In this document: positions 1 to 5,408 of the stretch, in pieces
Numbering within the stretch: the stretch's first letter is position 1
How the letters are laid out: every line of letters starts with the position of its first letter
Source of the DNA: LW23 sp041287705
GTDB lineage: Bacteria > Verrucomicrobiota > Verrucomicrobiia > Methylacidiphilales > UBA1321
Assembly: GCA_041287705.1 (NCBI GenBank)
Contig: JBGGNE010000221.1
Coordinates: 1-9,477, forward strand
DNA: 9,477 nt
Reading direction: 5' to 3'
Translations under genes and position numbers: made by a program
Notes under the pieces: generated by a model
What the model was told of the DNA's origin: nothing
Databases searched by the model: none
What the model saw: the letters and a program-made list of their open reading frames with translations, nothing else

Positions 1-1271
1 ACGCTGCGCATGGCAGCGGCAACTTCGTCCAGGCTTTCTATCGGCACGCGCAGGCGCACGGGCATGTTGATCAGCATCTGGGGATACTTGTGCAGGCGGG
101 TGCGCAGTTCGCTCAGCGGCTTGCGCGTGCGGCGCATGATCTCCAGCAGAGCCAGCACGGTGACGAGACCGTCGCCCGTTGTGTTATGATCCCGCAGGAT
201 AATATGGCCGCTCTGCTCGCCGCCCAGATTCAGGTCCTTCGCCAGCATGGCCTCCAGAACATAGCGATCACCCACCGCGGTGCGTACTATCTTGCCGCCC
301 AGACCCGTAATGGCTTCGTCCAGACCCAGATTGCTCATTACTGTGGCCACAACCGTGTCATGGCGCAGCCTGCCCTGTTGCAGGGCGTCGGTGGCCAGGA
401 TGGTCAGCACTTCATCGCCATCCAGCGCGCTGCCCGTTTCATCGCAAACCGTGACACGATCCGCATCTCCGTCATGCGAGACACCGATGTGCGCGCCACA
501 CTCCCGCACAAAGCACGAGATCACCTCCGGGTACGTGCTGCCGCAACCATCATTGATATTGGAGCCATCCGGCTCATTATGGATAGGCAGCACCTCCGCG
601 CCGAGATCCTGCAAGACAAGCGGCGTTGTGCGGCAGGCAGCTCCATTGGCGGCATCCACGGCGATGCGCATTCCGCTGAGATCGAGGTGCTTCCAGTCTT
701 TCGCCATGCTGTCGGCGTACCGGCTTTCAGCATATTCCATGCGCTGCACACTGCCGACCGCAAGCCCTGCCGGGCGTCCTTCGGAAAGATCCCGATCCGA
801 TCCGCTGCCGAAGGGATCCATTGTTATGCCGGTACGACCCTGCAGAAACGCCGAAATCCGGTCCTCGGTCGCGTCATCGCACTTGTAACCATTGCCCTGA
901 AACAGTTTGAGTCCGTTATCCGCGTAGGGATTATGCGACGCGCTGATGACGATACCCGCGGCGGCCGGCAGACGCTTCAGAAAGTACGCCACCGCCGGTG
1001 TGGGCAATACGCCGGCAAGCAGGGCGTTGCAGCCCATGCTGCAGACACCGGCGGCCACGGCGTGCTCCAGCATACTGCCGCTGATACGCGTATCGCGGCC
1101 GATCAGCACGGGCGGGCCGTTGGGCTGCAGATGGAATTCGCGCACCACGGCCTGGCCCAGTTTCAGCGCTATCTCGGGTGTTACCGGGTAGGCATTGGCC
1201 GTGCCGCGGATTCCATCCGTGCCAAAGAGGCGAGGCTGATAGGATGCTGCTTGGGAAGGTGTTGCGCTCAT
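1..1271 (-). CDS. glmM: Phosphoglucosamine mutase GlmM, C-terminus cut by window edge
   Basis: GlmM interconverts glucosamine-6-phosphate and glucosamine-1-phosphate in the cytosol, on the route to UDP-GlcNAc and peptidoglycan. I translated the frame from ATG 1271 to base 1: it is open for 423 codons, against about 450 in the family, so only the end of the C-terminal domain is missing. Visible marks are LFGTDGIRGTAN near the N-terminus, the phosphoserine loop SASHNPYADNG with catalytic Ser about residue 112, the metal loop HDGDADR with Asp 267, 269 and 271, and the sugar-binding loop GGEQSGH with Glu about 352. The Ser and GEQSG loops are typical of GlmM rather than PgmB or ManB. Its ATG overlaps the stop of the upstream small membrane gene in an ATGA junction, so the two are probably translationally coupled and co-transcribed with cdaA. 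No Shine-Dalgarno sequence is seen. Confidence 0.96.
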   Translation of the reverse strand, partial: MSATPSQAASYQPRLFGTDGIRGTANAYPVTPEIALKLGQAVVREFHLQPNGPPVLIGRDTRISGSMLEHAVAAGVCSMGCNALLAGVLPTPAVAYFLKRLPAAAGIVISASHNPYADNGLKLFQGNGYKCDDATEDRISAFLQGRTGITMDPFGSGSDRDLSEGRPAGLAVGSVQRMEYAESRYADSMAKDWKHLDLSGMRIAVDAANGAACRTTPLVLQDLGAEVLPIHNEPDGSNINDGCGSTYPEVISCFVRECGAHIGVSHDGDADRVTVCDETGSALDGDEVLTILATDALQQGRLRHDTVVATVMSNLGLDEAITGLGGKIVRTAVGDRYVLEAMLAKDLNLGGEQSGHIILRDHNTTGDGLVTVLALLEIMRRTRKPLSELRTRLHKYPQMLINMPVRLRVPIESLDEVAAAMRS

Positions 1272-1414
1272 TGCTCGGAGGAGGGAATGGTGCCGGTGAT
1301 TAGTTGGTCGATAAAGCCTGCCTGCACCAGTTCCTTCCAGACGATCCACCACATAACGGCCAGCACCAGCGAGATGGCCTTGGCCTGCCAGTTGTGGAGA
1401 AGCAGTTTGCGCAT
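1268..1414 (-). CDS. 48-residue membrane protein, probable anchor-only CdaR (YbbR) homologue
   Basis: This short protein begins MRKLLLHNWQAKAISLVLAV and has one hydrophobic helix (about residues 12-26) ending in aromatic residues, then a 20-residue hydrophilic tail. The pattern 'NW-x-x-K-x-(I/L)SL-x-LA' before a Trp-rich helix end matches the start of CdaR/YbbR proteins, which activate or restrain CdaA in Firmicutes. The family normally carries several extracytoplasmic YbbR domains; here there are none. Position supports the call: it lies between cdaA and glmM, exactly where cdaR sits in Firmicutes, and its TGA overlaps the glmM ATG. I chose ATG 1414 because the conserved part begins there; GTG starts at 1492 or 1494 would add Pro-rich sequence with no recognisable features. 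The CdaR link is an inference from a short match plus synteny. Confidence 0.72.
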   Translation of the reverse strand: MRKLLLHNWQAKAISLVLAVMWWIVWKELVQAGFIDQLITGTIPSSEQ

Positions 1415-1474
1415 GCCTGTATGTGTCGGGGGATGGATCGAAGAGGGAGGAGACTCAGGGAAGGCAGGCTGCCC

Positions 1475-1508
1475 GGATCTTGCTCTGTACACACATATAA
1501 TAAGATCC
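1475..1508. repeat. 7-bp inverted repeat between cdaA and the small membrane gene
   Basis: GGATCTT at 1475-1481 is the perfect complement of AAGATCC at 1502-1508, with a 20-base AT-rich loop. It sits in the 111-base gap between the cdaA stop and the next start. It could fold in the transcript between the two genes, but it has no good T-run and need not be a terminator. Confidence 0.3.
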
Positions 1509-1525
1509 CCCGGCTGCTGGCTATC

Positions 1526-2290
1526 CTAATTGTCGGATTTATGTCCGGTGGCGATCAAGAGGGCGGTCAGACGGGCGCGCAACTGGTCGATGGTCAGCGG
1601 TCGCTCCAGATGCTCGCCATGCGCCACCGCGATGATACCGGTTTCCTCGGATAAGACAACGACGACCGCATCGGTTTCGTCGCAGAGCCCCATTGCGGCG
1701 CGATGCCGCAGCCCCAGCGTGCGCTCCAGACCGTCGCGCTGCGTGACAGGGAAAATAGCGGCCGCAGTCACAATCATATCGTTCACGATCACCACCCCGC
1801 CGTCGTGAAGTGGCGTGCGGGGGAAGAAGATAGTTGTCAGGAGATCCTGGCTGACAATGGCCTGAAGATCCGTGCCGGTATCACGAGCGGGCTGATACAT
1901 ATCCTGCCGCTCAAAGGCGATCAGAGCGCCGTAGCGCTCGGCCTGCAACGCCTCGATCGCCCCTACCACCTCTTCTATCACCTGCGACTGCTGTTGCGCT
2001 CCTGCCAGCAGATGACGTCCGCCCAGGGTGGCCAAAAACCGGCGCAGTTCCGGCTGAAAGATAACGACCAGCGCGACCAGAAAGAACGCGGTGAAGGAGC
2101 GCAGCATCTCTGTGATGACCTGCAGCTTCAATACCGTGGCGATAAGAGTAAGGCTGACCACGAGAATAACGAGCCCGGCCAGCACCTTAGCGCCCGGCGT
2201 GCCGCGGATCAGTTGCCAGCCCAGATAAAAGCAGGTGGCGATGATCCCGATCTCCGCCACCCAGCGGGCGTCAGTTAAGGGAAGAGTCAT
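1526..2290 (-). CDS. cdaA: Diadenylate cyclase CdaA (DisA_N domain)
   Basis: CdaA makes the second messenger c-di-AMP from two ATP at the inner face of the membrane. The 254-residue protein has the usual length and order: three N-terminal membrane helices (about residues 13-29, 36-54 and 64-79, the last ending FQPELRRF), a short linker helix, then the DAC catalytic domain (about 105-240). Key motifs are TPLHDGG at 159-165, LGLRHRAA at 193-199 and VVVVLSEETG about 209-218. The usual DGA motif reads DGG here. The Asp that acts in catalysis and the RHR triad are both present, so the enzyme is likely active. It is followed after 111 bases by the probable CdaR remnant and then glmM, a conserved c-di-AMP and cell-wall neighbourhood. 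The base run before ATG 2290 has no Shine-Dalgarno match. Confidence 0.96.
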   Translation of the reverse strand: MTLPLTDARWVAEIGIIATCFYLGWQLIRGTPGAKVLAGLVILVVSLTLIATVLKLQVITEMLRSFTAFFLVALVVIFQPELRRFLATLGGRHLLAGAQQQSQVIEEVVGAIEALQAERYGALIAFERQDMYQPARDTGTDLQAIVSQDLLTTIFFPRTPLHDGGVVIVNDMIVTAAAIFPVTQRDGLERTLGLRHRAAMGLCDETDAVVVVLSEETGIIAVAHGEHLERPLTIDQLRARLTALLIATGHKSDN

Positions 2291-2350
2291 GGTGCGGAGC
2301 GTTGCCTCACGCGGTTAAGTATTTCCGGCATTTGGCTTTAGATCAGTCAC

Positions 2351-2379
2351 AGATTGCCGGGTGCACAGCCCTACGTCAA
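2351..2379 (-). promoter_or_regulatory. Weak candidate sigma70-type promoter for cdaA
   Basis: On the minus strand TTGACG (2379-2374) is followed after 17 bases by CAATCT (2356-2351), about 60 bases before the cdaA start. The -35 matches the consensus in 5 of 6 positions but the -10 is poor. This is the best candidate I see in the 174 bases upstream of cdaA. Confidence 0.22.
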
Positions 2380-2464
2380 CAAACGCCAGGAAGGATACAA
2401 AGGCAAATAGGTTTGCAAGGGAAATCAAAAATCTTCGACGCCGGAAACACGAGCATGCTGAAGA

Positions 2465-3005
2465 TCAGGGATCGCTTCTGAAAGCTGGACCATTCGGATC
2501 CTCCTCCAGAGTGATTATGGCAAGATTAAGTCCGCTACGCGGGGATTGGTCTGGAGCCATGTCCGCATATTTATCGAGTTGCTTTTTCAGTTCAGGAAGC
2601 AGCGAATCCGCCCGTTTACCTACCCGGGCTATCCCTATAGCGGCCCAGAACTTAATGCCACCCACATTGCTAAGGATTCTCCGTAAAATAAACAGCATAA
2701 ATTTTAGATCATTCTCAGAGGAGAGTTGCTGTATATTATGTGTTGTTTATTTTGCGGAGACTCCTAAGCAAAAGAAGACGAAGTTTGGCTACGAGAACGA
2801 CATTTATCGATTCGTCCATATCCGACGTGCAATGGAATGCGAATTGCCTGGCATATTCCACCTGTTCCTTCTCGTCGGTTGAATGGACTATCTTTTCATA
2901 GAGCAGATCAACTCCCAGAAGCGTGGAAAAGCCTTCTTTGCCGTGACTATCGACAACGGACAGGAAAAAAAGCAAAGCCAGGGCGGCAGCCAGAAAAGGG
3001 TTCAT
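2465..3005 (-). pseudogene. Secreted HEAT-like small protein split by a single frameshift
   Basis: Two minus-strand frames abut. The first (3005 to 2736) starts with a signal peptide (MNPFLAAALALLFFLSVVDS, likely cleaved near residue 22) and a helical stretch, then stops at TAA 2738-2736. The second frame is open from just below a stop at 2749-2747 down to 2465 and reads through SSENDLKFMLFILRRILSN to FWAAIGIARVGKRADSLLPE. That last stretch resembles the helix pairs of HEAT-like repeats found in PVC-group sulfatases and scaffold proteins. A +1 shift anywhere in 2747-2738, for example one surplus base, joins them into one protein of about 179 residues with no other stop. Local base composition is more AT-rich than the flanking genes. 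It may be a recent pseudogene, a sequencing error or a recoded gene; the family call is tentative. Confidence 0.6.
2667..2771. repeat. Long imperfect inverted repeat across the frameshift
   Basis: Bases 2667-2695 and 2743-2771 are reverse complements at 25 of 29 positions. Pairing can extend toward the loop at 2696-2700 and 2736-2740. The loop is about 40-47 bases and AT-rich. The arms encode part of the HEAT-like protein on each side of the frame change, so the transcript would form a long hairpin whose inner edge holds the in-frame TAA. Confidence 0.75.
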
Positions 3006-3082
3006 CGGTATTTCACTCGTCGGCAGTAAGCTGCTGCTGGCTGATCCCTCAGTATACCACGATCTCGCCGCGCGGGCTTCCG

Positions 3083-3484
3083 CTACTTCAGCTCAAATGT
3101 CGCCCGCTGAAACACCACGCCGCCGGAGGAGCGCAGGGCTATGGAGATCTTCCATGAACCGGTTTTCCATTTTTGCTCCTTTTCGCAGTCGTCCTTCAGA
3201 GTGAAGAGGCCGCTGGTATAGCCGGCATCCTTTGCTGACGCATCGGGCTTGATGTAAACGTTGAAGCGTTTGCCGATTTCGTTAATGGCGAAGCATTGTT
3301 CTTCAACAAAACTGCCGGACGGCGCCGTCTTGACGGAAATGGCCAGGACTCCCTTTTGCGGGACGACGCGGATATCCGCGCCTTTGACCGGACCGACCTG
3401 CGTGGCCACATCGGCGCGCAGGGATGAGATACCTGCGGCAGGCATCAGAAGAATTGCGACCAGCAGTGTGTAGAACGCCTTCAT
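3083..3484 (-). CDS. Small secreted protein of unknown function
   Basis: I do not recognise this 133-residue protein. It has a clear Sec signal peptide (MKAFYTLLVAILLMPAAG, cleavage probably after Ala24 in LRA-DV) and a mature part of about 109 residues rich in beta-type alternation. There are two cysteines, at about 64 and 100, that could form a disulfide once exported. The mature segment, with WKTGSWKISIALRSSGGVVF near the end, looks like a single beta-sandwich domain. No lipobox is present. It lies 53 bases downstream of the phosphoesterase in the same direction and may share its transcript. The start ATG 3484 is set by the signal peptide; no Shine-Dalgarno sequence precedes it. Codon and base use look like the surrounding genes, so I consider it real, with function open. 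Confidence 0.8.
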   Translation of the reverse strand: MKAFYTLLVAILLMPAAGISSLRADVATQVGPVKGADIRVVPQKGVLAISVKTAPSGSFVEEQCFAINEIGKRFNVYIKPDASAKDAGYTSGLFTLKDDCEKEQKWKTGSWKISIALRSSGGVVFQRATFELK

Positions 3485-3537
3485 AACAATCGGTGAAAAG
3501 GGGAAGAGGAAAGACGCAGGGTCGGTAACCGGACGAA

Positions 3538-4272
3538 CTATTTGCCCAGGGCCAGACGCTGCGCCAGGAATTTCGGCAACCCGGCGATCATGATTTTCTG
3601 CTGCACGCGCGTCACGTCGTAGATGACACGGCGGAACTGGATCGCGAACTTGTCCGGGTAATAGATGAGGTAGCAGGCCCGGTAATTCATGTCACGTGGC
3701 TGCCCTACGCTGCCAACGTTGATCAGGTAGTGGTAGTTGGGGTCCAGCTCGATGATGGCGCCAACGGCGCGCTCGCGGTACTCCACCTGATGTCGCCAGA
3801 TCACCGGCATGTGGGTGTGGCCACAGAAGGAGATGCGCGTATGCTGCTGCGAGAAATGGCGCTCGGCATCCAGCTGTTCAAAGACGTAATGCCAGTTTAC
3901 GGGCTCGAAGAGTGAGGAGTGGACGGCGGTAAGCTCTTCGGTCTCATGCACGTAGGGCAGAGCGCGGAGCCAGTCTTTCTGCTCCGGCGTTACCAGTTTG
4001 CGACTCCACTCCAGGCCGGCGCGCACTACATCGCGATAGATATCGAGCGACTCGTTCCCGCTGACTTCTTCATCGTGATTTCCCTTCACGACGGGGCATC
4101 CCAGCTCCTGCACGGCCTTAACGCACTCGGCAGGGTTGGGGCCATAGCCCACGATGTCCCCCAGGCAGATGCGCTCCGTGACTTTCTGCGCCTGCATGTC
4201 TCGAAGAACGGCCTGGAGAGCCTCGTTATTACTGTGTATATCGCTAAAAAAAGCGATCTTGCGCTCCTCCAT
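3538..4272 (-). CDS. Calcineurin-like metallophosphoesterase
   Basis: This 244-residue cytosolic protein has the full set of metal-binding motifs of the binuclear phosphoesterase fold. Numbered from ATG 4272 they are FSDIHSN (Asp 11, His 13), GDIVGYGPNP (Asp 39), KGNHD (Asn 65, His 66), VHSS (His 118) and CGHTHMP (His 152, His 154), with NVGSVGQPRD near 185. The GDIVGYGPNP and NVGSVGQPRD signatures place it with bacterial YfcE/PrpE-like and protein-phosphatase-like members of the superfamily. The natural substrate cannot be read from the sequence. A TTG start at 4278 is also possible and has a GGTGA seven bases upstream; ATG 4272 has no such site. The gene is preceded by a candidate promoter with a dyad and phased A-tracts. 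Confidence 0.93.
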   Translation of the reverse strand: MEERKIAFFSDIHSNNEALQAVLRDMQAQKVTERICLGDIVGYGPNPAECVKAVQELGCPVVKGNHDEEVSGNESLDIYRDVVRAGLEWSRKLVTPEQKDWLRALPYVHETEELTAVHSSLFEPVNWHYVFEQLDAERHFSQQHTRISFCGHTHMPVIWRHQVEYRERAVGAIIELDPNYHYLINVGSVGQPRDMNYRACYLIYYPDKFAIQFRRVIYDVTRVQQKIMIAGLPKFLAQRLALGK

Positions 4273-4278
4273 TAGCAA

Positions 4279-4314
4279 GCATTAGTCACCACAGAACGCA
4301 ACGTCAATGGTGAC
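4279..4314 (-). promoter_or_regulatory. Candidate promoter with a flanking 7-bp dyad, upstream of the phosphoesterase
   Basis: On the minus strand TTGACG (4307-4302) is followed after 17 bases by TAATGC (4284-4279). The -35 is good, the -10 weak. A perfect inverted repeat, GTCACCA at 4285-4291 and TGGTGAC at 4308-4314 with a 16-base gap, brackets the -35 and spacer, as an operator for a dimeric regulator might. The implied start of transcription falls at or very near the ATG at 4272, so the transcript may be leaderless. Confidence 0.35.
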
Positions 4315-4319
4315 ACGCG

Positions 4320-4368
4320 AAAAAGACGTAAAAAGAGCAAAAAAGATGCAAACCGGTTCCTTTTTTGC
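4320..4368. promoter_or_regulatory. Phased A-tracts and an A/T-rich hairpin
   Basis: Runs of A at 4320-4324, 4330-4334 and 4339-4344 are spaced by about one helical turn, which is the arrangement known to bend DNA. The third run is also one arm of a 9-bp stem: GCAAAAAAG at 4337-4345 pairs with CTTTTTTGC at 4360-4368, and the 14-base loop contains the palindrome AACCGGTT. On the minus strand the stem is followed by further T-runs, so it could also act as an attenuator-like or terminator-like fold ahead of the phosphoesterase. Confidence 0.45.
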
Positions 4369-4413
4369 CCATTTGTGCAAGAAAATGAACAGCTTGCAAC
4401 AAATGACGCTACC

Positions 4414-4474
4414 GGGATGAATGGGCGGGTGGCGACTATTTCAGATAGCCGGCCAGAGCTTGTTAATTCATCCC
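4414..4474. repeat. 9-bp perfect inverted repeat in noncoding DNA
   Basis: GGGATGAAT at 4414-4422 is the exact complement of ATTCATCCC at 4466-4474, with a 43-base loop. It lies between the NHLP peptide terminator and the phosphoesterase promoter, with no gene around it. Confidence 0.4.
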
Positions 4475-4656
4475 AGTTCCTGTTGAGTAATCCCATATAA
4501 GATCAGTTCGCCGAATTATTTGGTAGCATGCGCCCAAAAGCGGTCACACGATATGGGCAATTAGCGCTGGGAATGCCCGGCTTCCAGGAGCAGGGAAGGC
4601 AAGGTGTAACTGGATCTGTCGCCGGTTCAGACAGTGAGCTCTGTTTCCACACAATA

Positions 4657-4684
4657 AAAGAGCCCCCGCGAACGGAGGCTCTTT
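4657..4684 (-). terminator. Intrinsic terminator of the NHLP peptide gene
   Basis: A 12-bp stem with one mismatch (AAAGAGCC paired with GGCTCTTT at its outer end) closes on a four-base loop at 4669-4672. Read on the minus strand the stem ends in CTCTTTTATTG, a short T-run as expected for Rho-independent termination. It lies about 130 bases after the stop of the NHLP gene. The plus-strand side also ends in TTT, so weak bidirectional action is possible. Confidence 0.8.
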
Positions 4685-4725
4685 CGATAATCACAGGGCT
4701 AAAAGAGGAGACGACACAGCAAATG

Positions 4726-4756
4726 CTTTCCAGGCACATTGAAGCACTCTGGAAAG
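4726..4756. repeat. 8-bp hairpin between NHLP stop and terminator
   Basis: CTTTCCAG at 4726-4733 pairs perfectly with CTGGAAAG at 4749-4756 over a 15-base loop. It lies in the 3' untranslated part of the NHLP transcript and could protect or process its end. Confidence 0.35.
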
Positions 4757-4811
4757 TCATAGCCTCACATCCCCCTGCAGGAAGTCCGGCGTAGCGCTGG
4801 CTGGCCGCCGC

Positions 4812-5084
4812 TTAGACGGGGAAGTCCGAGAGCTTGTCGCTGCCGCCGGCAACTACTTCCAGCTCCTTATCGGAGAGCTTGCCTTCTGTCGCGGCGGGGG
4901 GAAGCACGAGGTAGAGATCCGCGGGGGACTCCTGAACCACATGCAGGTTTACGGAGCCGGGGATGCGCAGGCCAAACTGGCGCTCAATGACGGCGCGGGG
5001 GTTGGCGGTAAACGCATCACGGAACTCGGGGTTGGAAGTGGCGAGTTCTACGATTTCGGCTTCGATTTCTTTACGTGTTTTCAT
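4812..5084 (-). CDS. Nitrile-hydratase-leader-peptide (NHLP) type RiPP precursor, orphan
   Basis: This 90-residue peptide matches the NHLP leader family, in which a leader derived from the nitrile hydratase alpha subunit guides modification and is cut after Gly-Gly by a peptidase-transporter. Residues 1-80 show the family pattern: an N-terminal helix, NPEFRDAFTANPRAVIERQFG (15-38, interrupted only by family-typical positions), IPGSVNLHVVQESPADLYLV in the middle, LPP, then LSDKELEVVAGG ending at 81. The tail after Gly-Gly is only nine residues, SDKLSDFPV, with no Cys or Thr and two Ser, so there is little for a lanthionine or cyclodehydratase enzyme to act on. No modification enzyme, peptidase-transporter or nitrile hydratase gene lies in the window. 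It has its own candidate promoter and terminator. Family call is firm; its function as a natural-product precursor is inference. Confidence 0.88.
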   Translation of the reverse strand: MKTRKEIEAEIVELATSNPEFRDAFTANPRAVIERQFGLRIPGSVNLHVVQESPADLYLVLPPAATEGKLSDKELEVVAGGSDKLSDFPV

Positions 5085-5186
5085 CGGGGTAATCGGGGAA
5101 TGGGTTGTGAGGGAAAGGGGTCGGGACGGCAGGGTGCGGCTCCTTTGTGCAGGCGCACAGTGGTGTTGGGAAAAACCGTGTGTGAT

Positions 5187-5215
5187 ATAATACGCGGACT
5201 CAGGGTTTCACGCAA
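5187..5215 (-). promoter_or_regulatory. Candidate sigma70-type promoter of the NHLP gene
   Basis: On the minus strand TTGCGT (5215-5210) and TATTAT (5192-5187) are separated by exactly 17 bases. The -10 matches consensus at 5 of 6 positions, the -35 at 3 of 6. The predicted start of transcription near 5180 gives a 5' leader of about 95 bases. The plus strand also shows TATAAT here, but no gene lies downstream in that direction. Confidence 0.4.
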
Positions 5216-5228
5216 GTTTCACACGCAA
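5205..5228. repeat. Tandem direct repeat overlapping the -35 of the NHLP promoter
   Basis: GTTTCACGCAA (5205-5215) is followed directly by GTTTCACACGCAA (5216-5228), the second copy having two extra bases. The copies cover and precede the -35 element, a placement typical of binding sites for an activator or repressor. Confidence 0.5.
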
Positions 5229-5307
5229 TATAAAAAGTTAAGGGGTGTTTTTCTGTCAGCGCCATCTGTTCTGCCGAGCTTCCATTGTCTAACGCATGGG
5301 CTTCGCC

Positions 5308-5355
5308 GCATTTGCAGAAAATTTTGACCCTCATCAAAATTAATGCAGCAAATGC
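5308..5355 (-). terminator. Compound stem-loop after the beta-helix gene, possible terminator
   Basis: Two perfect 8-bp stems are nested: GCATTTGC (5308-5315) with GCAAATGC (5348-5355), and inside it AATTTTGA (5320-5327) with TCAAAATT (5334-5341) around a six-base loop. It begins about 50 bases after the stop at 5409. On the minus strand the inner stem is followed by TTTTC, so it may end transcription, but the stem is A/T-rich and the T-run short. Confidence 0.4.
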
Positions 5356-5408
5356 CGCGCCAGCAGAGCTTCGGCCTCAACAGGTCTTGACATGCATCGG
5401 CAATAGGA

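Larger units (their letters stand above)
4279..4811. other. 533-base noncoding stretch
   Basis: No convincing gene is seen on either strand. The short open frames here have no recognisable motifs, and two of them run straight through the terminator hairpin. From left to right the stretch holds the phosphoesterase promoter and dyad, phased A-tracts, an A/T stem, a 9-bp inverted repeat, the intrinsic terminator at 4657-4684 and a further small hairpin. A noncoding RNA is possible but nothing shows one directly. Confidence 0.5.
5085..5408. other. 324-base intergenic region between the beta-helix gene and the NHLP gene
   Basis: It holds, in transcription order, a compound hairpin just after the beta-helix stop, the tandem repeat and candidate promoter, and a GC-rich leader of about 95 bases before the NHLP start. 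I see no gene in it. The leader contains AAAGGAG at about 5142-5148, but that is too far from the ATG to serve as its ribosome site. Confidence 0.5.

Noticed and set aside
90..1529. 479-codon open frame on the plus strand
   Set aside because: It lies antisense to glmM, whose minus-strand frame carries all catalytic motifs; the plus frame has no recognisable domain and is a by-product of high GC codon use.
1703..2278. 191-codon plus-strand frame
   Set aside because: It is antisense to cdaA; the composition is typical of a reversed coding strand and no motif is present.
2361..2882. 173-codon plus-strand frame over the split gene
   Set aside because: It has no signal, domain or start site; the minus strand shows a signal peptide and HEAT-like pattern, which explains the region better.
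4272..4496. 74-codon minus-strand frame ahead of the phosphoesterase
   Set aside because: It covers the A-tracts, dyad and hairpin, which translate into low-complexity sequence; no start signal or motif is seen.
4503..4794. Overlapping short frames on both strands
   Set aside because: Both cross the strong terminator hairpin at 4657-4684 and have no recognisable motifs.
4812..5084. A nitrile hydratase alpha subunit fragment
   Set aside because: It lacks the metal-binding Cys cluster of the enzyme and ends in a Gly-Gly motif and short tail, as stand-alone NHLP precursors do.
5181..5191. Plus-strand TATAAT as a promoter
   Set aside because: No -35 at the right distance and no plus-strand gene downstream; the minus-strand reading gives a 17-base spacer and a gene.
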